The position numbers and the translations under genes are program-made. DNA of 64,000 bases, from contig JAJJOY010000003.1 in NCBI GenBank assembly GCA_021029595.1, forward strand, positions 124,001-188,000, in the 5' to 3' direction. Position 1 is the stretch's first letter, and each line of letters begins with the position of its first letter. Source of the stretch: Hominenteromicrobium mulieris. Lineage in GTDB: Bacteria; Bacillota; Clostridia; Oscillospirales; Acutalibacteraceae. Below are positions 42,520 to 51,490 of the stretch, one piece after another. The notes beneath the pieces were generated by a model. The model was given only the letters and a program-made list of their open reading frames with translations, searched no databases and was not told the DNA's origin.

Positions 42520-43305
42520 TTACAGCTTAGACCGCCGCTTTGCCGCACGGTATTCCACCGGCGACATGCCCGTGTATTTCTTAAAAACCTGCGAAAAATA
42601 CGAGAAATTCGAGTACCCCACCTTCGTCGCAATGAGGCTCACCGGGATGTTTGTGTCACTCAGCAAAGACTGTGCCGCGCACATCTTCTCCGTCACAATA
42701 TAATCATTTAAAGAGGCGCCCGTTTCCTTTTTAAATAAGCGGGAAAGATATTCCGGGTTCAAATAGATTGCGTCCGCAATCTCCGCGCGGCTTAAATCCT
42801 TGTCGATGTTTCGCCGGATATACGTCATCGCGCGCTGTATCGGTGTCTGCTCCGTCTTGTCCGGTTCCTTCTCCGCACTTTCGTCCTCGCCACGGTACTT
42901 CGCATAAGCATTGTACCGCCTTTGGTTTTCCGCTTCGCGCACTTTTCCGGCCGCACGCTCCACCGCCGCCTCAATCTCCGCATACGGCGCAGGCTGCAAA
43001 ATGTAGTCAAAGCTGCCAAGCTTCACGGCCTCCTGCGCATATTCAAATTCCGCGTGCGCAGAAAGGAAAATACACACCAAGCCGGAAAACCGCTCCTGCG
43101 CCCAACGCAGCAAAGCAAAGCCGTTCGTCGGCGGCATTTCAATGTCACACAGCAGCACATCTATGCGCTCGCGTTCAAAAACGCTTTGCGCTTCCTTCAC
43201 GCTGTACGCCGTAAACACCTGCTCCACGGGTATTTTTTTCCAGTTTACACCGGTCACCATGCTCTCCACAACCTCCGGCTGGTCATCTACGATCAATACG
43301 TTCAT
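42520..43305 (-). CDS. YesN-type response regulator (REC + AraC)
   Basis: The 261-residue protein has a receiver domain (1-120; 'MNVLIVDDQPEVV', phospho-acceptor Asp54 in 'LLCDIEMPPTNGF', 'FLSAHAEF', and a conserved Gln where Lys is usual in 'YILQPAPY' near 108-111) and an AraC DNA-binding domain with two helix-turn-helix units (about 160-258; 'LSRLFKKETGASLNDYI', 'VGYSNFSYFSQVFKKYTGMSP'). It is shorter than typical 400-500-residue YesN proteins, lacking the middle region. It overlaps the kinase gene by four bases. Likely activates the sugar importer downstream. Confidence 0.9.
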   Translation of the reverse strand: MNVLIVDDQPEVVESMVTGVNWKKIPVEQVFTAYSVKEAQSVFERERIDVLLCDIEMPPTNGFALLRWAQERFSGLVCIFLSAHAEFEYAQEAVKLGSFDYILQPAPYAEIEAAVERAAGKVREAENQRRYNAYAKYRGEDESAEKEPDKTEQTPIQRAMTYIRRNIDKDLSRAEIADAIYLNPEYLSRLFKKETGASLNDYIVTEKMCAAQSLLSDTNIPVSLIATKVGYSNFSYFSQVFKKYTGMSPVEYRAAKRRSKL

Positions 43306-45074
43306 CCGTTGAAAGCCTCCTCTCCGTCCGGCTCGTCCTCCGCCGCATGCAGCATTGCGAGGTCTATCGGAATCAAAATTTCAGATACACTGCCCATGCG
43401 TTCGCCCATATCCCGATTAAAGAACGCATATAAAGCGCGGTCACCGTAAATCAGCTGCAAGCGCTTTTTCACATTGTTGATGCCCACATGGTTCTGCGCG
43501 TACAGCGGGCTGTCCGGCTCGTTGATCTCCGCAATCACGTCCTCGGGGAAGCCGCCGCCGTTATCCGTCACCGTCAGGTCGGCAAACGTGTCCGCGCCGC
43601 TGCACAGCACCGCTGCCTTCACCTCAATTTTCAAAACATAATCCGGCGAGTACACATGCTTCACGCAGTTTTCCACAAAGCTCTGCAAAGAAAGCGGCGG
43701 GATCGGCAAGTCCCGTAAACGCGGGTCAATGTCAAACTGGCACACCGGCGGGTACTGCGAAGACCCCCGCTGCATCTCGATGTAATTTTCAATGTGGTCT
43801 AATTCGCGCGAAAGCGGCACAAGCTCCATGCTGTCCGTAAAAATATACCGTATGTGCTTCGAGATCTCCAAAATCATTTTTTGAATGCGGTCATATTTAC
43901 CCGCTTCCGCCAACGCATATAAGCTTTTAAGGCAATTTAAGAAGAAATGCGGGCGGATCTGCAGCTGCATGTAGCGCAGCTCCGCCTTCTGCGTCTCAAT
44001 CTCGTGCTCGTAAGATTCGATTTTCAAATCCTTAATCTGCGTCATCATCGTGTTGAACGTCTCGTTCACCTCGTTGAATTCGCGTATGTTCGTCTTGCCC
44101 TCAGCCTTCGCCTCCAGATTACCGGCGCGGATATGCTCCATAACACTGCGCAGCCCCTCCACCGGCTTCGAGATGGAGTTCGTCAGCTGCCACTGAATGA
44201 CCGGAATCAGTACCAGCGCCAGTAAAGAGAGCACCAGCAGCGCCGCCTGCAAGCCATCGAGTGAGCCGAAATACCCGCTTTTGTTTACGGCAAGGATTGC
44301 CCTGCAATCCGTACCCGCCAAATCGCGGCCCACGATCATATACCGCTGCTTCCCGCCCGAAATAAAGTAGTTCTCATAGTCGCCGTTCAGATTGATCCCG
44401 TTTCCCTCCACAAAATCGACAGAGGTCAGCGGCTCGTTGTTTTTGTCGGAAAACAACATCACCGCGTCGGTATCAATCTGCATGTAGCGCGCGTCCGCCA
44501 GCGCCGCCAACGGCACCATCGCCACAAGATACGTGCCGCGCCCGCCGTAAAAGCGGAATAAATACGCCTTGCCGCCGATCTCCGCGTGCCGCCACTGCAT
44601 ATTGTACGAATACGTGTTATTCTCCACCGCGTCGCGCACAAAAGCGCGCAGCCGCTCCTTCTGCGCGTAGGAGATAGAATCGTCAAAAATATCGCGCTCG
44701 GCATCGCTCGGCGCACTGTAAATGAAAAACGCGCCCACATCACCGTATGCCGGCAGCGCCGTTTTCAACTGCGTAATGAGCGTATAGCTTGCAAGATACG
44801 CCTTTAAGGGGGTTTTCTCACCGCCCGACAGCGTGCGGTAATCGTCGCTCACCGTCAACCCGGTGAGAAAATCGTTCACAGAGTCGAGCTGCTCCTCCAT
44901 GCGCCCCGCCCGGTAATCCATCGTGCGCATGTTGGAATCCGCAATTTTCCTGTTAAATGCCTGCGTGGAATACAGGTTGCTGAACAAAAGCAGCGCGATC
45001 AGCGGCAGCGTGACGCTCAATACAGCCGTCATCAGTTTTCGCCTGAACGAGACTTCTTTCTTCACACTTTTCAT
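43302..45074 (-). CDS. YesM-type sensor histidine kinase
   Basis: The 590-residue protein has an N-terminal membrane helix, an extracytoplasmic sensor (about 40-285), a second membrane helix ('LQAALLVLSLLALVLIPVIQW' region), a HAMP domain, and the LytS/YesM kinase core: 'QLQIRPHFFLNCLKSLY' (phosphorylated His), 'LQSFVENCVKHVY' (N box) and 'VTDNGGGFPEDV' (G1) with 'HVGINNVKKRLQL'. It senses a carbohydrate signal and phosphorylates the YesN-like regulator. ATG 45074 with AAAGGA; an earlier in-frame ATG lacks a ribosome site. Confidence 0.92.
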   Translation of the reverse strand: MKSVKKEVSFRRKLMTAVLSVTLPLIALLLFSNLYSTQAFNRKIADSNMRTMDYRAGRMEEQLDSVNDFLTGLTVSDDYRTLSGGEKTPLKAYLASYTLITQLKTALPAYGDVGAFFIYSAPSDAERDIFDDSISYAQKERLRAFVRDAVENNTYSYNMQWRHAEIGGKAYLFRFYGGRGTYLVAMVPLAALADARYMQIDTDAVMLFSDKNNEPLTSVDFVEGNGINLNGDYENYFISGGKQRYMIVGRDLAGTDCRAILAVNKSGYFGSLDGLQAALLVLSLLALVLIPVIQWQLTNSISKPVEGLRSVMEHIRAGNLEAKAEGKTNIREFNEVNETFNTMMTQIKDLKIESYEHEIETQKAELRYMQLQIRPHFFLNCLKSLYALAEAGKYDRIQKMILEISKHIRYIFTDSMELVPLSRELDHIENYIEMQRGSSQYPPVCQFDIDPRLRDLPIPPLSLQSFVENCVKHVYSPDYVLKIEVKAAVLCSGADTFADLTVTDNGGGFPEDVIAEINEPDSPLYAQNHVGINNVKKRLQLIYGDRALYAFFNRDMGERMGSVSEILIPIDLAMLHAAEDEPDGEEAFNG

Positions 45075-45174
45075 GCCGCGCGATCCTTTCATCTATTATA
45101 GTATAGAACGATGATACAATATCATAGCAGATTTTAAAGCATTTCGCAAGTTAAAATCCGAAGGAACCGTGTGA

Positions 45175-45203
45175 TTGAAATAAACGTCCTTTCGTGGTAT
45201 ACT
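45175..45203 (+). promoter_or_regulatory. Promoter of the MORN-metallohydrolase operon
   Basis: TTGAAA (45175-45180), 17 bases, TATACT (45198-45203). Confidence 0.7.
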
Positions 45204-45263
45204 GAAACTATATCAACGGAAAAGACGGGAAACAGGCACGTTTCCCGCAGAAAGGTCGTTCAG

Positions 45264-46961
45264 ATGACGGAACATAACGCCACTTCTCTCAGCGCAAGCC
45301 TTGTGAACCGCAAGGTCTACACCGTGTGCTACACCGGGCTCGATACGCTGTCTTCGTTTCACGATGCCCTTTATGAAGCGCGCCGCAGCTATTTCGGATC
45401 CGGCAAAACCGTACATATCCGCGCCCGCGGCATTTTCGACGGACTTTCCGGCGAGGTGCACGGCAAGCTCTCCCGCCGCACTATAAAATGGAAAAAACGC
45501 GCAGGCAAAAATACGCTCGAAGCCGCATTCACAGACGGCGGTCAGCGCGGCATCGCGTTTTATAACGCCTACGGCGCATTGCGCGCCCGCGTGTACTACG
45601 ACGGTGAAATGCAGTGGATGCGCACGGAGTATTTCTCTCCCGATGACGACCGCCGCGCGCGCATTACCTTTAAGCCGGACGACCACCGCGACGCCGTCAT
45701 CCGCTTCGATTATAACGATTCCACCGGCAAAACGAAAGAAACCGTGCTGTTCCCCGTGCCGTATGCGTTCCAAACCGCCGAGCAGAGTTTGCAAAACGCC
45801 CAGTTCGGCGACCGCCTTCTGCTCGTCGCCGATGAGCGCGGCGAATACGCCTACTGCCCGCGTGAAGAGCAGCAGCGCCGCATCAAATTTCTGAAGCAGA
45901 ATAAAAACGCCTCCGTCATGCTCTCCATGGGTTGGGAGGTCAAGGACGGCGACGTGCCTGAAACGACCGAGCCGGAGTCTGAACTGCCCGTTTTCGTGAA
46001 CCTCACCGAGCCCGCACTTGTCGATTTCCTGAGCGACCCCGCCGAAAAAGCCGCAGAGCCTACCGAAGAGAATCCCGTTCTCGAAGAAGCTACCCCCGAG
46101 GAACCCGAAGCCGAGCCGCAGCCCGAAACAGAACCCGAGACGAAAGAAGTCGAAGAATCCCCCATTGAGGACACTCCCGCAGAAGAACCCGAAGAAGTCC
46201 CGGAAGAACCTGCTCCCGTAGAAACGCCAAAAACAGACTCCGCCCCCGACATCACGCCGGAAGAGCTCCGGCAGGCACGTGCCCTGCTTGATAAGCTCCT
46301 GCCTGTAAAGGAAGCTGAAAAAGAGGACGACCCCAAAGCCGGCATCACGCTCATCAGAGGCGGCACACCGCTCCGTTACACAGGCGACCTTTCCGAAGAC
46401 GGCAAACGCGAGGGCTTCGGCCGCACCGTGAACAACAACGGCATCACGCTCTATGAAGGCGAGTACAAAAACGACCTGCGCGAGGGGTTCGGCGTGCACC
46501 ACTACCGCAGCGGCGCTGTCTCCTACATCGGCGACTTCAAAGAGGATACGCGCGAAGGCTTCGGCGTTTCGTTCCGCGAAAGCGACCACGCGCTGCACAT
46601 TTCCCACTGGCAAAACGGTAAGCCGCAAGGCATGGCAACGATTTTCAACAAAAACGGCGATTTAATTTACAACGGCCAAATCATCGACGGCCAAAAGCAG
46701 GGCGCAGGTGTCTCCGTCGACCCCGAAACGCACTGCGTGTTCGTCGAAAAATATGAAAACAACAAAAAAGCGGGTCAAGCTACCCTGTTCGATGCAGACG
46801 GCAACTTGATTTATTCCGGTGGCTGGCAGAACGGTAAACGGCAGGGTCACGGCACGGCGTTCGACAAAAACGGCAATGTCGTCTACACCGGCGAGTGGAA
46901 AGATGACCGCTATGAAAACGGCATTTTGTACCGCCACGTGCAGAACGAGGACAAAGCGTAA
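45264..46961 (+). CDS. MORN-repeat protein with acidic Pro/Glu linker
   Basis: The 565-residue protein has three parts. Residues 1-230 are a globular domain I do not recognise (with beta-rich 'GIAFYNAYGALRARVYYDGEMQWMR', seen as AFYNAYGALRARVYYDGEM). Residues 231-335 are a Glu/Pro/Thr-rich linker with repeats like 'EEPEAEPQPETEPE'. Residues 365-560 hold about seven MORN repeats (e.g. 'YEGEYKNDLREGFGVHHY', 'YSGGWQNGKRQGHGTAFD', 'YTGEWKDDRYENG'). MORN repeats bind membranes or partners. ATG 45264 follows AGAAAGG. It overlaps the following metallohydrolase gene by one base. Confidence 0.82.
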   Translation: MTEHNATSLSASLVNRKVYTVCYTGLDTLSSFHDALYEARRSYFGSGKTVHIRARGIFDGLSGEVHGKLSRRTIKWKKRAGKNTLEAAFTDGGQRGIAFYNAYGALRARVYYDGEMQWMRTEYFSPDDDRRARITFKPDDHRDAVIRFDYNDSTGKTKETVLFPVPYAFQTAEQSLQNAQFGDRLLLVADERGEYAYCPREEQQRRIKFLKQNKNASVMLSMGWEVKDGDVPETTEPESELPVFVNLTEPALVDFLSDPAEKAAEPTEENPVLEEATPEEPEAEPQPETEPETKEVEESPIEDTPAEEPEEVPEEPAPVETPKTDSAPDITPEELRQARALLDKLLPVKEAEKEDDPKAGITLIRGGTPLRYTGDLSEDGKREGFGRTVNNNGITLYEGEYKNDLREGFGVHHYRSGAVSYIGDFKEDTREGFGVSFRESDHALHISHWQNGKPQGMATIFNKNGDLIYNGQIIDGQKQGAGVSVDPETHCVFVEKYENNKKAGQATLFDADGNLIYSGGWQNGKRQGHGTAFDKNGNVVYTGEWKDDRYENGILYRHVQNEDKA

Positions 46962-48265
46962 TGGACCGCGTTGAACTGCACGACGTGGAATACGGCGACT
47001 GCACCGTCCTCGTTGGGCAAAACCGGCAGATTTTAATGGTGGATTGCGGCTCCGTCAGCCGCTACGCCCGCCGCGGTGAAGAGGAGATTGACCGCCGTTT
47101 TAACGAAATTTTCAGCCGCTATGCGCCCGCCTCCCAGCGCCAGTTTCTGCTCACGCACTACCACCGCGACCACATGAGCGGCTTTTTAAAGCAAGTCAAA
47201 AAGGATCCCGGCTACTTTGACCGCGTATACCTCCCCGCCCTCCCGTGTGATAAGCGCGGCGTAAATCCCGTTTTGGAGTTCGCCGTGTTCGCGCATTTTT
47301 TCGCCGTTCCGCAAAGTGACTTCGCGCAGGTGAACACCACTTGCCTGCGTATTTTCGACGCGCTCAATGATTCTGTCGGCGCAGACCGCATTTTCACGCT
47401 CGGCGGCGGCGACATCTTCACATTTGACGGCGCGTTTTACGAGGTGCTCTCCCCCGCGCGTAACGAGCCCTTCCCGTTCGATGCCATCCTGACGGAAGCC
47501 GTCGAAAACCTCAACATCTGCCTCTCTTCCCCGTTTCACACCGGGCGCGAAACGGAGTTTTTGGAGACGAAGGATGCGTTCGTTAGGCTCTACATGCAGT
47601 GTCAAACGGCCTTCGCGCCGTCCGACCGCGCCACGCCCGGCAGACGGCGCATCCTGCTTGATTCTCTCCGCGACCTCTTAGGCCGCATGGAGGATATGCG
47701 CAGCAACCTCGCCCATTCCCCCGCCGCGCCGGATATTCAGGACATTTTAAATCAATCCGTCGTGCGCAACGTCTACACCGAAACGCAGAACGACCTCTCC
47801 CTCGTCTTTCACAACCGCCGAAGCCGCGGCCCGTCGAACCTCGATATTCTAATGACCGGCGACGTGTCCGATGAAGTGCTGCGCCGCATCTCCGGGAAGC
47901 TGTTTGACGGCTACTATATCGTCAAAGCGCCGCACCACGGCACAGAAAGCCACTTTTCAAACGTTATCGGCGACCTCGCCGTTGCGCACCTGCTCATCTC
48001 CAACGGTGATTACCACGCGGGCGGCGAAATTTCCCAGCGCTACATCGATATGGAGTGCATCAAGCACTGCACAAACGCCGGGGCATGCCGCTGGCGCGAC
48101 ATCGCGGGCGGATGCTGCAACCGGCTGCAACGGTGCTACGAGCAGCCCGCTTCCGGCTCCCTGACGCTCAAATGCGCCGCAGCCGCCGGCGAGCGCCGCA
48201 CGTCATGCAATATCTATGTATTCGGCCACAGCGGCGTTTTGGGCTGCCACTGCGACCGCGGGTAG
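46961..48265 (+). CDS. Metallo-beta-lactamase-fold hydrolase with Cys-rich tail
   Basis: The 434-residue protein has the zinc-binding motif 'LLTHYHRDHMSG' (His66, His68, Asp70, His71) after 'ILMVDCGS', and a second metal region ending 'KAPHHGTESHF', like ComEC C-terminal domains. After residue 365 comes a tail with many cysteines ('CIKHCTNAGACRWRDIAGGCCNRLQRC', as CIKHCTNAGACRWRDIAGGC), possibly a second metal site. No membrane segments are visible, so not a DNA-uptake channel itself. Its start overlaps the MORN gene stop by one base (TAATG), so the two probably work together. Its stop directly abuts the stop of the next, convergent gene. Confidence 0.8.
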   Translation: MDRVELHDVEYGDCTVLVGQNRQILMVDCGSVSRYARRGEEEIDRRFNEIFSRYAPASQRQFLLTHYHRDHMSGFLKQVKKDPGYFDRVYLPALPCDKRGVNPVLEFAVFAHFFAVPQSDFAQVNTTCLRIFDALNDSVGADRIFTLGGGDIFTFDGAFYEVLSPARNEPFPFDAILTEAVENLNICLSSPFHTGRETEFLETKDAFVRLYMQCQTAFAPSDRATPGRRRILLDSLRDLLGRMEDMRSNLAHSPAAPDIQDILNQSVVRNVYTETQNDLSLVFHNRRSRGPSNLDILMTGDVSDEVLRRISGKLFDGYYIVKAPHHGTESHFSNVIGDLAVAHLLISNGDYHAGGEISQRYIDMECIKHCTNAGACRWRDIAGGCCNRLQRCYEQPASGSLTLKCAAAAGERRTSCNIYVFGHSGVLGCHCDRG

Positions 48266-48469
48266 TTACTTCAACATGTTCTCTACGCCGTCAATGAGCT
48301 GCCCCACCGTGTGCACGGCCTTGGCGGTGCTGCGGCGCATCTCTTTTGTGCGCGCCTTGGCGGATTTCTTCCCGCCGTTCATCATCGCGGACGAAACGGC
48401 AGCCACGGCAGCGCCTGCGGCAATGCCGAGACCCACGCCCTTCACAACGTTCATGCTCTGCTTATACAT
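48266..48469 (-). CDS. Small YtxH-like glycine-rich membrane-associated protein
   Basis: This 67-residue protein starts 'MYKQSMNVVKGVGLGIAAGAAV' (one Gly/Ala-rich membrane or glycine-zipper segment, residues 8-28) and continues with a basic amphipathic helix ('KARTKEMRRSTAKAVHTVGQ'). It resembles small YtxH/gas-vesicle-P-like proteins. I chose ATG 48469 with GGAGG nine bases upstream; the longer in-frame reading upstream is antisense to the next gene and is not credible. Function unknown. Confidence 0.65.
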   Translation of the reverse strand: MYKQSMNVVKGVGLGIAAGAAVAAVSSAMMNGGKKSAKARTKEMRRSTAKAVHTVGQLIDGVENMLK

Positions 48470-48587
48470 GGCATCCAACCTCCAGATCCAGATTGCGGCT
48501 TTTAAAACATACAAAACAGCCGTCACGTTTAGTTTCCCCCTTTTTACAAAAACATACATCATTCTTCCCGAAAGGACTTTGACAGCA

Positions 48588-49106
48588 ATGATTTTGAATA
48601 TCGTTATGGTCGAGCCGGAGATCCCCCAAAACGCCGGCAACGTCGCGCGCACCTGCGCCGCCACGGGCGCAAGACTGCACCTTGTGGGCCCCATGGGCTT
48701 TAAGATCGACGACAAAAAGCTAAAGCGCGCCGGTCTCGATTACTGGCATTTGCTCGACATCACCTATTATGACTCGCTCGACGAATTTTTTGCAAAAAAC
48801 AGCGGCGAATTTTTCTTTTTCTCCACAAAATCCGTCCATAAGCACACGGATATACACTATCCCGATAATTGCTACCTCTTCTTCGGCAAAGAGACAGCCG
48901 GACTGCCGGAAGATCTGCTTTTCAAAAACAAAGACCGCTGCGTGCGCATCCCCATGATTTCGGAAGCGCGCAGCCTAAACCTCTCCAACAGCATCGCCAT
49001 CGGCGTTTACGAAGTCCTGCGCCAGTGGGATTTTCCCGCGCTCTCCGAAGCCGGTCGCCTGCGCGGCTACGACTGGGACGCGGCAGACGCGAACGGTGCG
49101 AAATAA
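48588..49106 (+). CDS. trmL: tRNA (cytidine(34)-2'-O)-methyltransferase
   Basis: The 172-residue protein is a SPOUT methyltransferase of the TrmL family: N-terminal 'NIVMVEPEIPQNAGNVARTCAATG' (VEPEIPQNAGNVARTCAATG), 'LFFGKETAGLPEDLL' and 'CVRIPMISEARSLNLSNSIAIGVYE' (IPMISEARSLNLSNSIAIGV) form the knotted SAM site. It methylates the wobble cytidine or cmnm5U of tRNA-Leu. The ATG at 48588 (AAAGGAC upstream) is preferred over a start much further upstream that lacks similarity. Divergent from the small YtxH-like gene. Confidence 0.93.
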   Translation: MILNIVMVEPEIPQNAGNVARTCAATGARLHLVGPMGFKIDDKKLKRAGLDYWHLLDITYYDSLDEFFAKNSGEFFFFSTKSVHKHTDIHYPDNCYLFFGKETAGLPEDLLFKNKDRCVRIPMISEARSLNLSNSIAIGVYEVLRQWDFPALSEAGRLRGYDWDAADANGAK

Positions 49107-49172
49107 AAACCCGTACAAAATCGCAAAAATGAAAAATTTGCGCTAAAAAGTGTGCAATTTGCGCGTTATCTC

Positions 49173-49228
49173 TTGAAATCATCTTCCGTTTGGTATAAAA
49201 TAAATTCTGTAGGCGGTGTTGTCCGCCA
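49173..49228 (+). promoter_or_regulatory. pgk promoter and short 5' hairpin
   Basis: TTGAAA (49173-49178), 17 bases, TAAAAT (49196-49201). Soon after the predicted start, GGCGG-TGTTGT-CCGCC (49213-49228) can form a 5' stabilising hairpin. Confidence 0.65.
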
Positions 49229-49278
49229 ACCAAACGTATAACCGTAACTCAATATATTTCTTAAAGGAGTGTACGAAA

Positions 49279-50577
49279 ATGAACTACCTCAACAAGAAAA
49301 CCGTAGAAGACATCGACGTTGCCGGTAAGCACGTTCTTGTCCGCTGCGATTTCAACGTCCCGATGAAGGACGGTGTCATCACGGACACAAAGCGCATCGT
49401 CGGTGCGCTGCCCACCATTAAGTATCTCGTAGACCACAACGCAAAGGTCATCCTCTGCTCCCACATGGGTCGCCCGCACAACATCTTCAACGACGTTGTA
49501 AAGCTCGACAAGAAGGAGAAGAAGAAGATCGACGCTATGCCGGAGGCAGAGCAGGCCGAAGCGACCGCTAAGGCACTCGAAGCTGCTAAGGGCGACGTGA
49601 AGAAGTTCTCCCTGGCGCCTGTCGCAGCAGAGCTTTCCAAGCTCCTCGGCAAGGAAGTCATCATGGCAAAAGACGTTGTAGGTCCGGACGCTAAGGCTAA
49701 GGCTGCAGCTCTGAAGGACGGCGAAGTCCTCATGCTCGAGAATGTTCGCTTCCACGCAGAAGAGACCAAGAACGACCCGGATTTCGCTAAGGCACTCGCT
49801 TCCATGGCTGAGATCTATGTCAACGATGCATTCGGCACCGCACACCGTGCACATGCTTCCACAGCAGGCGTTGCAGATTACCTCCCGGCTGTCTGCGGCT
49901 ACCTCATCCAGAAGGAAATTTCCATCATGGGCGGCGCGCTCGAGAACCCGAAGCGTCCGTTCGTTGCAATCCTCGGCGGCGCTAAGGTTTCCGATAAGAT
50001 CGGCGTCATCAACAACCTGATTGAAAAGGTCGACACGCTCATCATCGGCGGCGGCATGGCTTACACCTTCTTCAAGGCTCTCGGTCACGAGATCGGCACC
50101 TCTATCTGCGAGGACGACAAGGTTGAGCTCGCTAAGGAAATGATGGACAAGGCGAAGGCTAAGGGCATCAACTTCCTCATCCCGGTCGATAACGTTGTTG
50201 CAACCGAGTACAGTGCAGACTCCGAGTGGAAGATCGTCGATTCCGACGACATTCCGGAAGGCTGGATGGGTCTGGATATCGGCCCGAAGAGCCGCGAGCT
50301 GTTCGCAAACGCCGTGAAGAACGCAGGCACCGTTGTTTGGAACGGCCCGATGGGCGTTTCCGAGTGGGAAAACTTCGCAAACGGCACCATCGCGGTTGCA
50401 AAGGCAGTTGCAGACAGCAACGCGATCTCCATTATCGGCGGCGGCGACTCCGCTGCGGCTGTTGAGAAGCTCGGCTTCGCGGATAAGATGACGCACATCT
50501 CCACGGGCGGCGGCGCTTCTCTCGAATTCCTCGAGGGTCTTGAGCTCCCCGGCATTGCTTGCCTCAACGAGAAATAA
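49279..50577 (+). CDS. pgk: Phosphoglycerate kinase
   Basis: The 432-residue glycolytic enzyme (1,3-bisphosphoglycerate + ADP to 3-phosphoglycerate + ATP) shows '[22 protein letters not shown]' pieces ([19 protein letters not shown]), '[10 protein letters not shown]', 'LMLENVRFH', '[16 protein letters not shown]' and '[15 protein letters not shown]'. It is about 35 residues longer than usual (about 395). The extra length is a charged Lys/Glu/Ala-rich segment at about 70-108 ('[16 protein letters not shown]…'), between 'SHMGRP' and 'FSLAPVA'. AAAGGAG precedes the ATG. Confidence 0.95.
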   Translation: MNYLNKKTVEDIDVAGKHVLVRCDFNVPMKDGVITDTKRIVGALPTIKYLVDHNAKVILCSHMGRPHNIFNDVVKLDKKEKKKIDAMPEAEQAEATAKALEAAKGDVKKFSLAPVAAELSKLLGKEVIMAKDVVGPDAKAKAAALKDGEVLMLENVRFHAEETKNDPDFAKALASMAEIYVNDAFGTAHRAHASTAGVADYLPAVCGYLIQKEISIMGGALENPKRPFVAILGGAKVSDKIGVINNLIEKVDTLIIGGGMAYTFFKALGHEIGTSICEDDKVELAKEMMDKAKAKGINFLIPVDNVVATEYSADSEWKIVDSDDIPEGWMGLDIGPKSRELFANAVKNAGTVVWNGPMGVSEWENFANGTIAVAKAVADSNAISIIGGGDSAAAVEKLGFADKMTHISTGGGASLEFLEGLELPGIACLNEK

Positions 50578-50587
50578 TTAAAAGCAT

Positions 50588-50620
50588 GAACGGGAGCGGA
50601 GCTTGCCTCTGCTCCCGTAT
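50588..50620 (+). terminator. Hairpin between pgk and tpiA
   Basis: ACGGGAGCGGAG pairs with CTCTGCTCCCGT (one mismatch) but has only a T-poor tail, so it more likely attenuates or protects mRNA than ends transcription. Confidence 0.5.
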
Positions 50621-50670
50621 TGTTGTCTCAATAAAAACGGTTTTTAACCGACGGAAAGGAATAGAAAATC

Positions 50671-51441
50671 ATGAACAAGGCTGTTAGAAAGGCTGTTATC
50701 GCCGGCAACTGGAAAATGAACAAAACCCCTGCGGAGGCAAAGGAACTCATCACCGCCATTGCTCCGCTCGTTAAGGACGCAGGCTGCGACGTTGTCGCTT
50801 GCGTGCCGTATGTAGACATCGCAACCGCTATTGAGGCGGCTAAGGGCACCAACATCAAGATCGGCGCAGAGAACTGCCACTGGGCGGTCAGCGGCGCTTT
50901 CACCGGCGAGATTTCCGCAGAAATGCTGAAGGCTTGCGGCGTTGAGTACGTCATCACCGGCCACAGCGAGAGAAGAACCTACTTCGGCGATACCGACGTT
51001 ACGGTTCAGAAGAGAACAAGAGCTGCGCTTGACGCAGGCCTCACCGTCATCGTTTGCGTAGGCGAGTACCTCGAGCAGCGCGAGCAGGGCATCACCGATG
51101 AGCTCGTTGCCATGCAGACAAAGATCGCACTCGGCGGCGTAACCGAAGAAGAGCTTAAGCGCATCATCATCGCTTACGAGCCGGTTTGGGCCATCGGCAC
51201 CGGCAAGACCGCCACGGCAGAGCAGGCAAACGAAGTTTGCGCTGTCATTCGTGCGACCGTCAAGTCCCTCTACGGCGAAAAGGCTGCAGAAGGCATCACC
51301 GTTCAGTACGGCGGCTCCATGAACGCAGGCAACGCAGCTGAGCTTCTTGCACAGCCGGACGTTGACGGCGGCCTCATCGGCGGCGCTTCCCTGAAGCCGA
51401 ACGACTTCGCAGCCATCGTAGACGCAGCCACCAAGGGCTGA
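50671..51441 (+). CDS. tpiA: Triosephosphate isomerase
   Basis: The 256-residue TIM-barrel enzyme interconverts glyceraldehyde-3-phosphate and dihydroxyacetone phosphate. Catalytic residues are Lys15 ('GNWKMNKT'), His98 ('ITGHSERR') and Glu170 ('AYEPVWAIGTGKTA'); 'YGGSMNAGN' binds phosphate. GAAAGGA precedes the ATG. Cotranscribed with pgk and gpmI. Confidence 0.97.
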   Translation: MNKAVRKAVIAGNWKMNKTPAEAKELITAIAPLVKDAGCDVVACVPYVDIATAIEAAKGTNIKIGAENCHWAVSGAFTGEISAEMLKACGVEYVITGHSERRTYFGDTDVTVQKRTRAALDAGLTVIVCVGEYLEQREQGITDELVAMQTKIALGGVTEEELKRIIIAYEPVWAIGTGKTATAEQANEVCAVIRATVKSLYGEKAAEGITVQYGGSMNAGNAAELLAQPDVDGGLIGGASLKPNDFAAIVDAATKG

Positions 51442-51490
51442 TTTTTCCACCGAAAGATTTTTTCCAGTTGAAAGGAAAGGCATCTCCACT

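Noticed and set aside
49261-50496. Minus-strand open frame opposite pgk
   Set aside because: Shadow frame of an unmistakable glycolytic gene.
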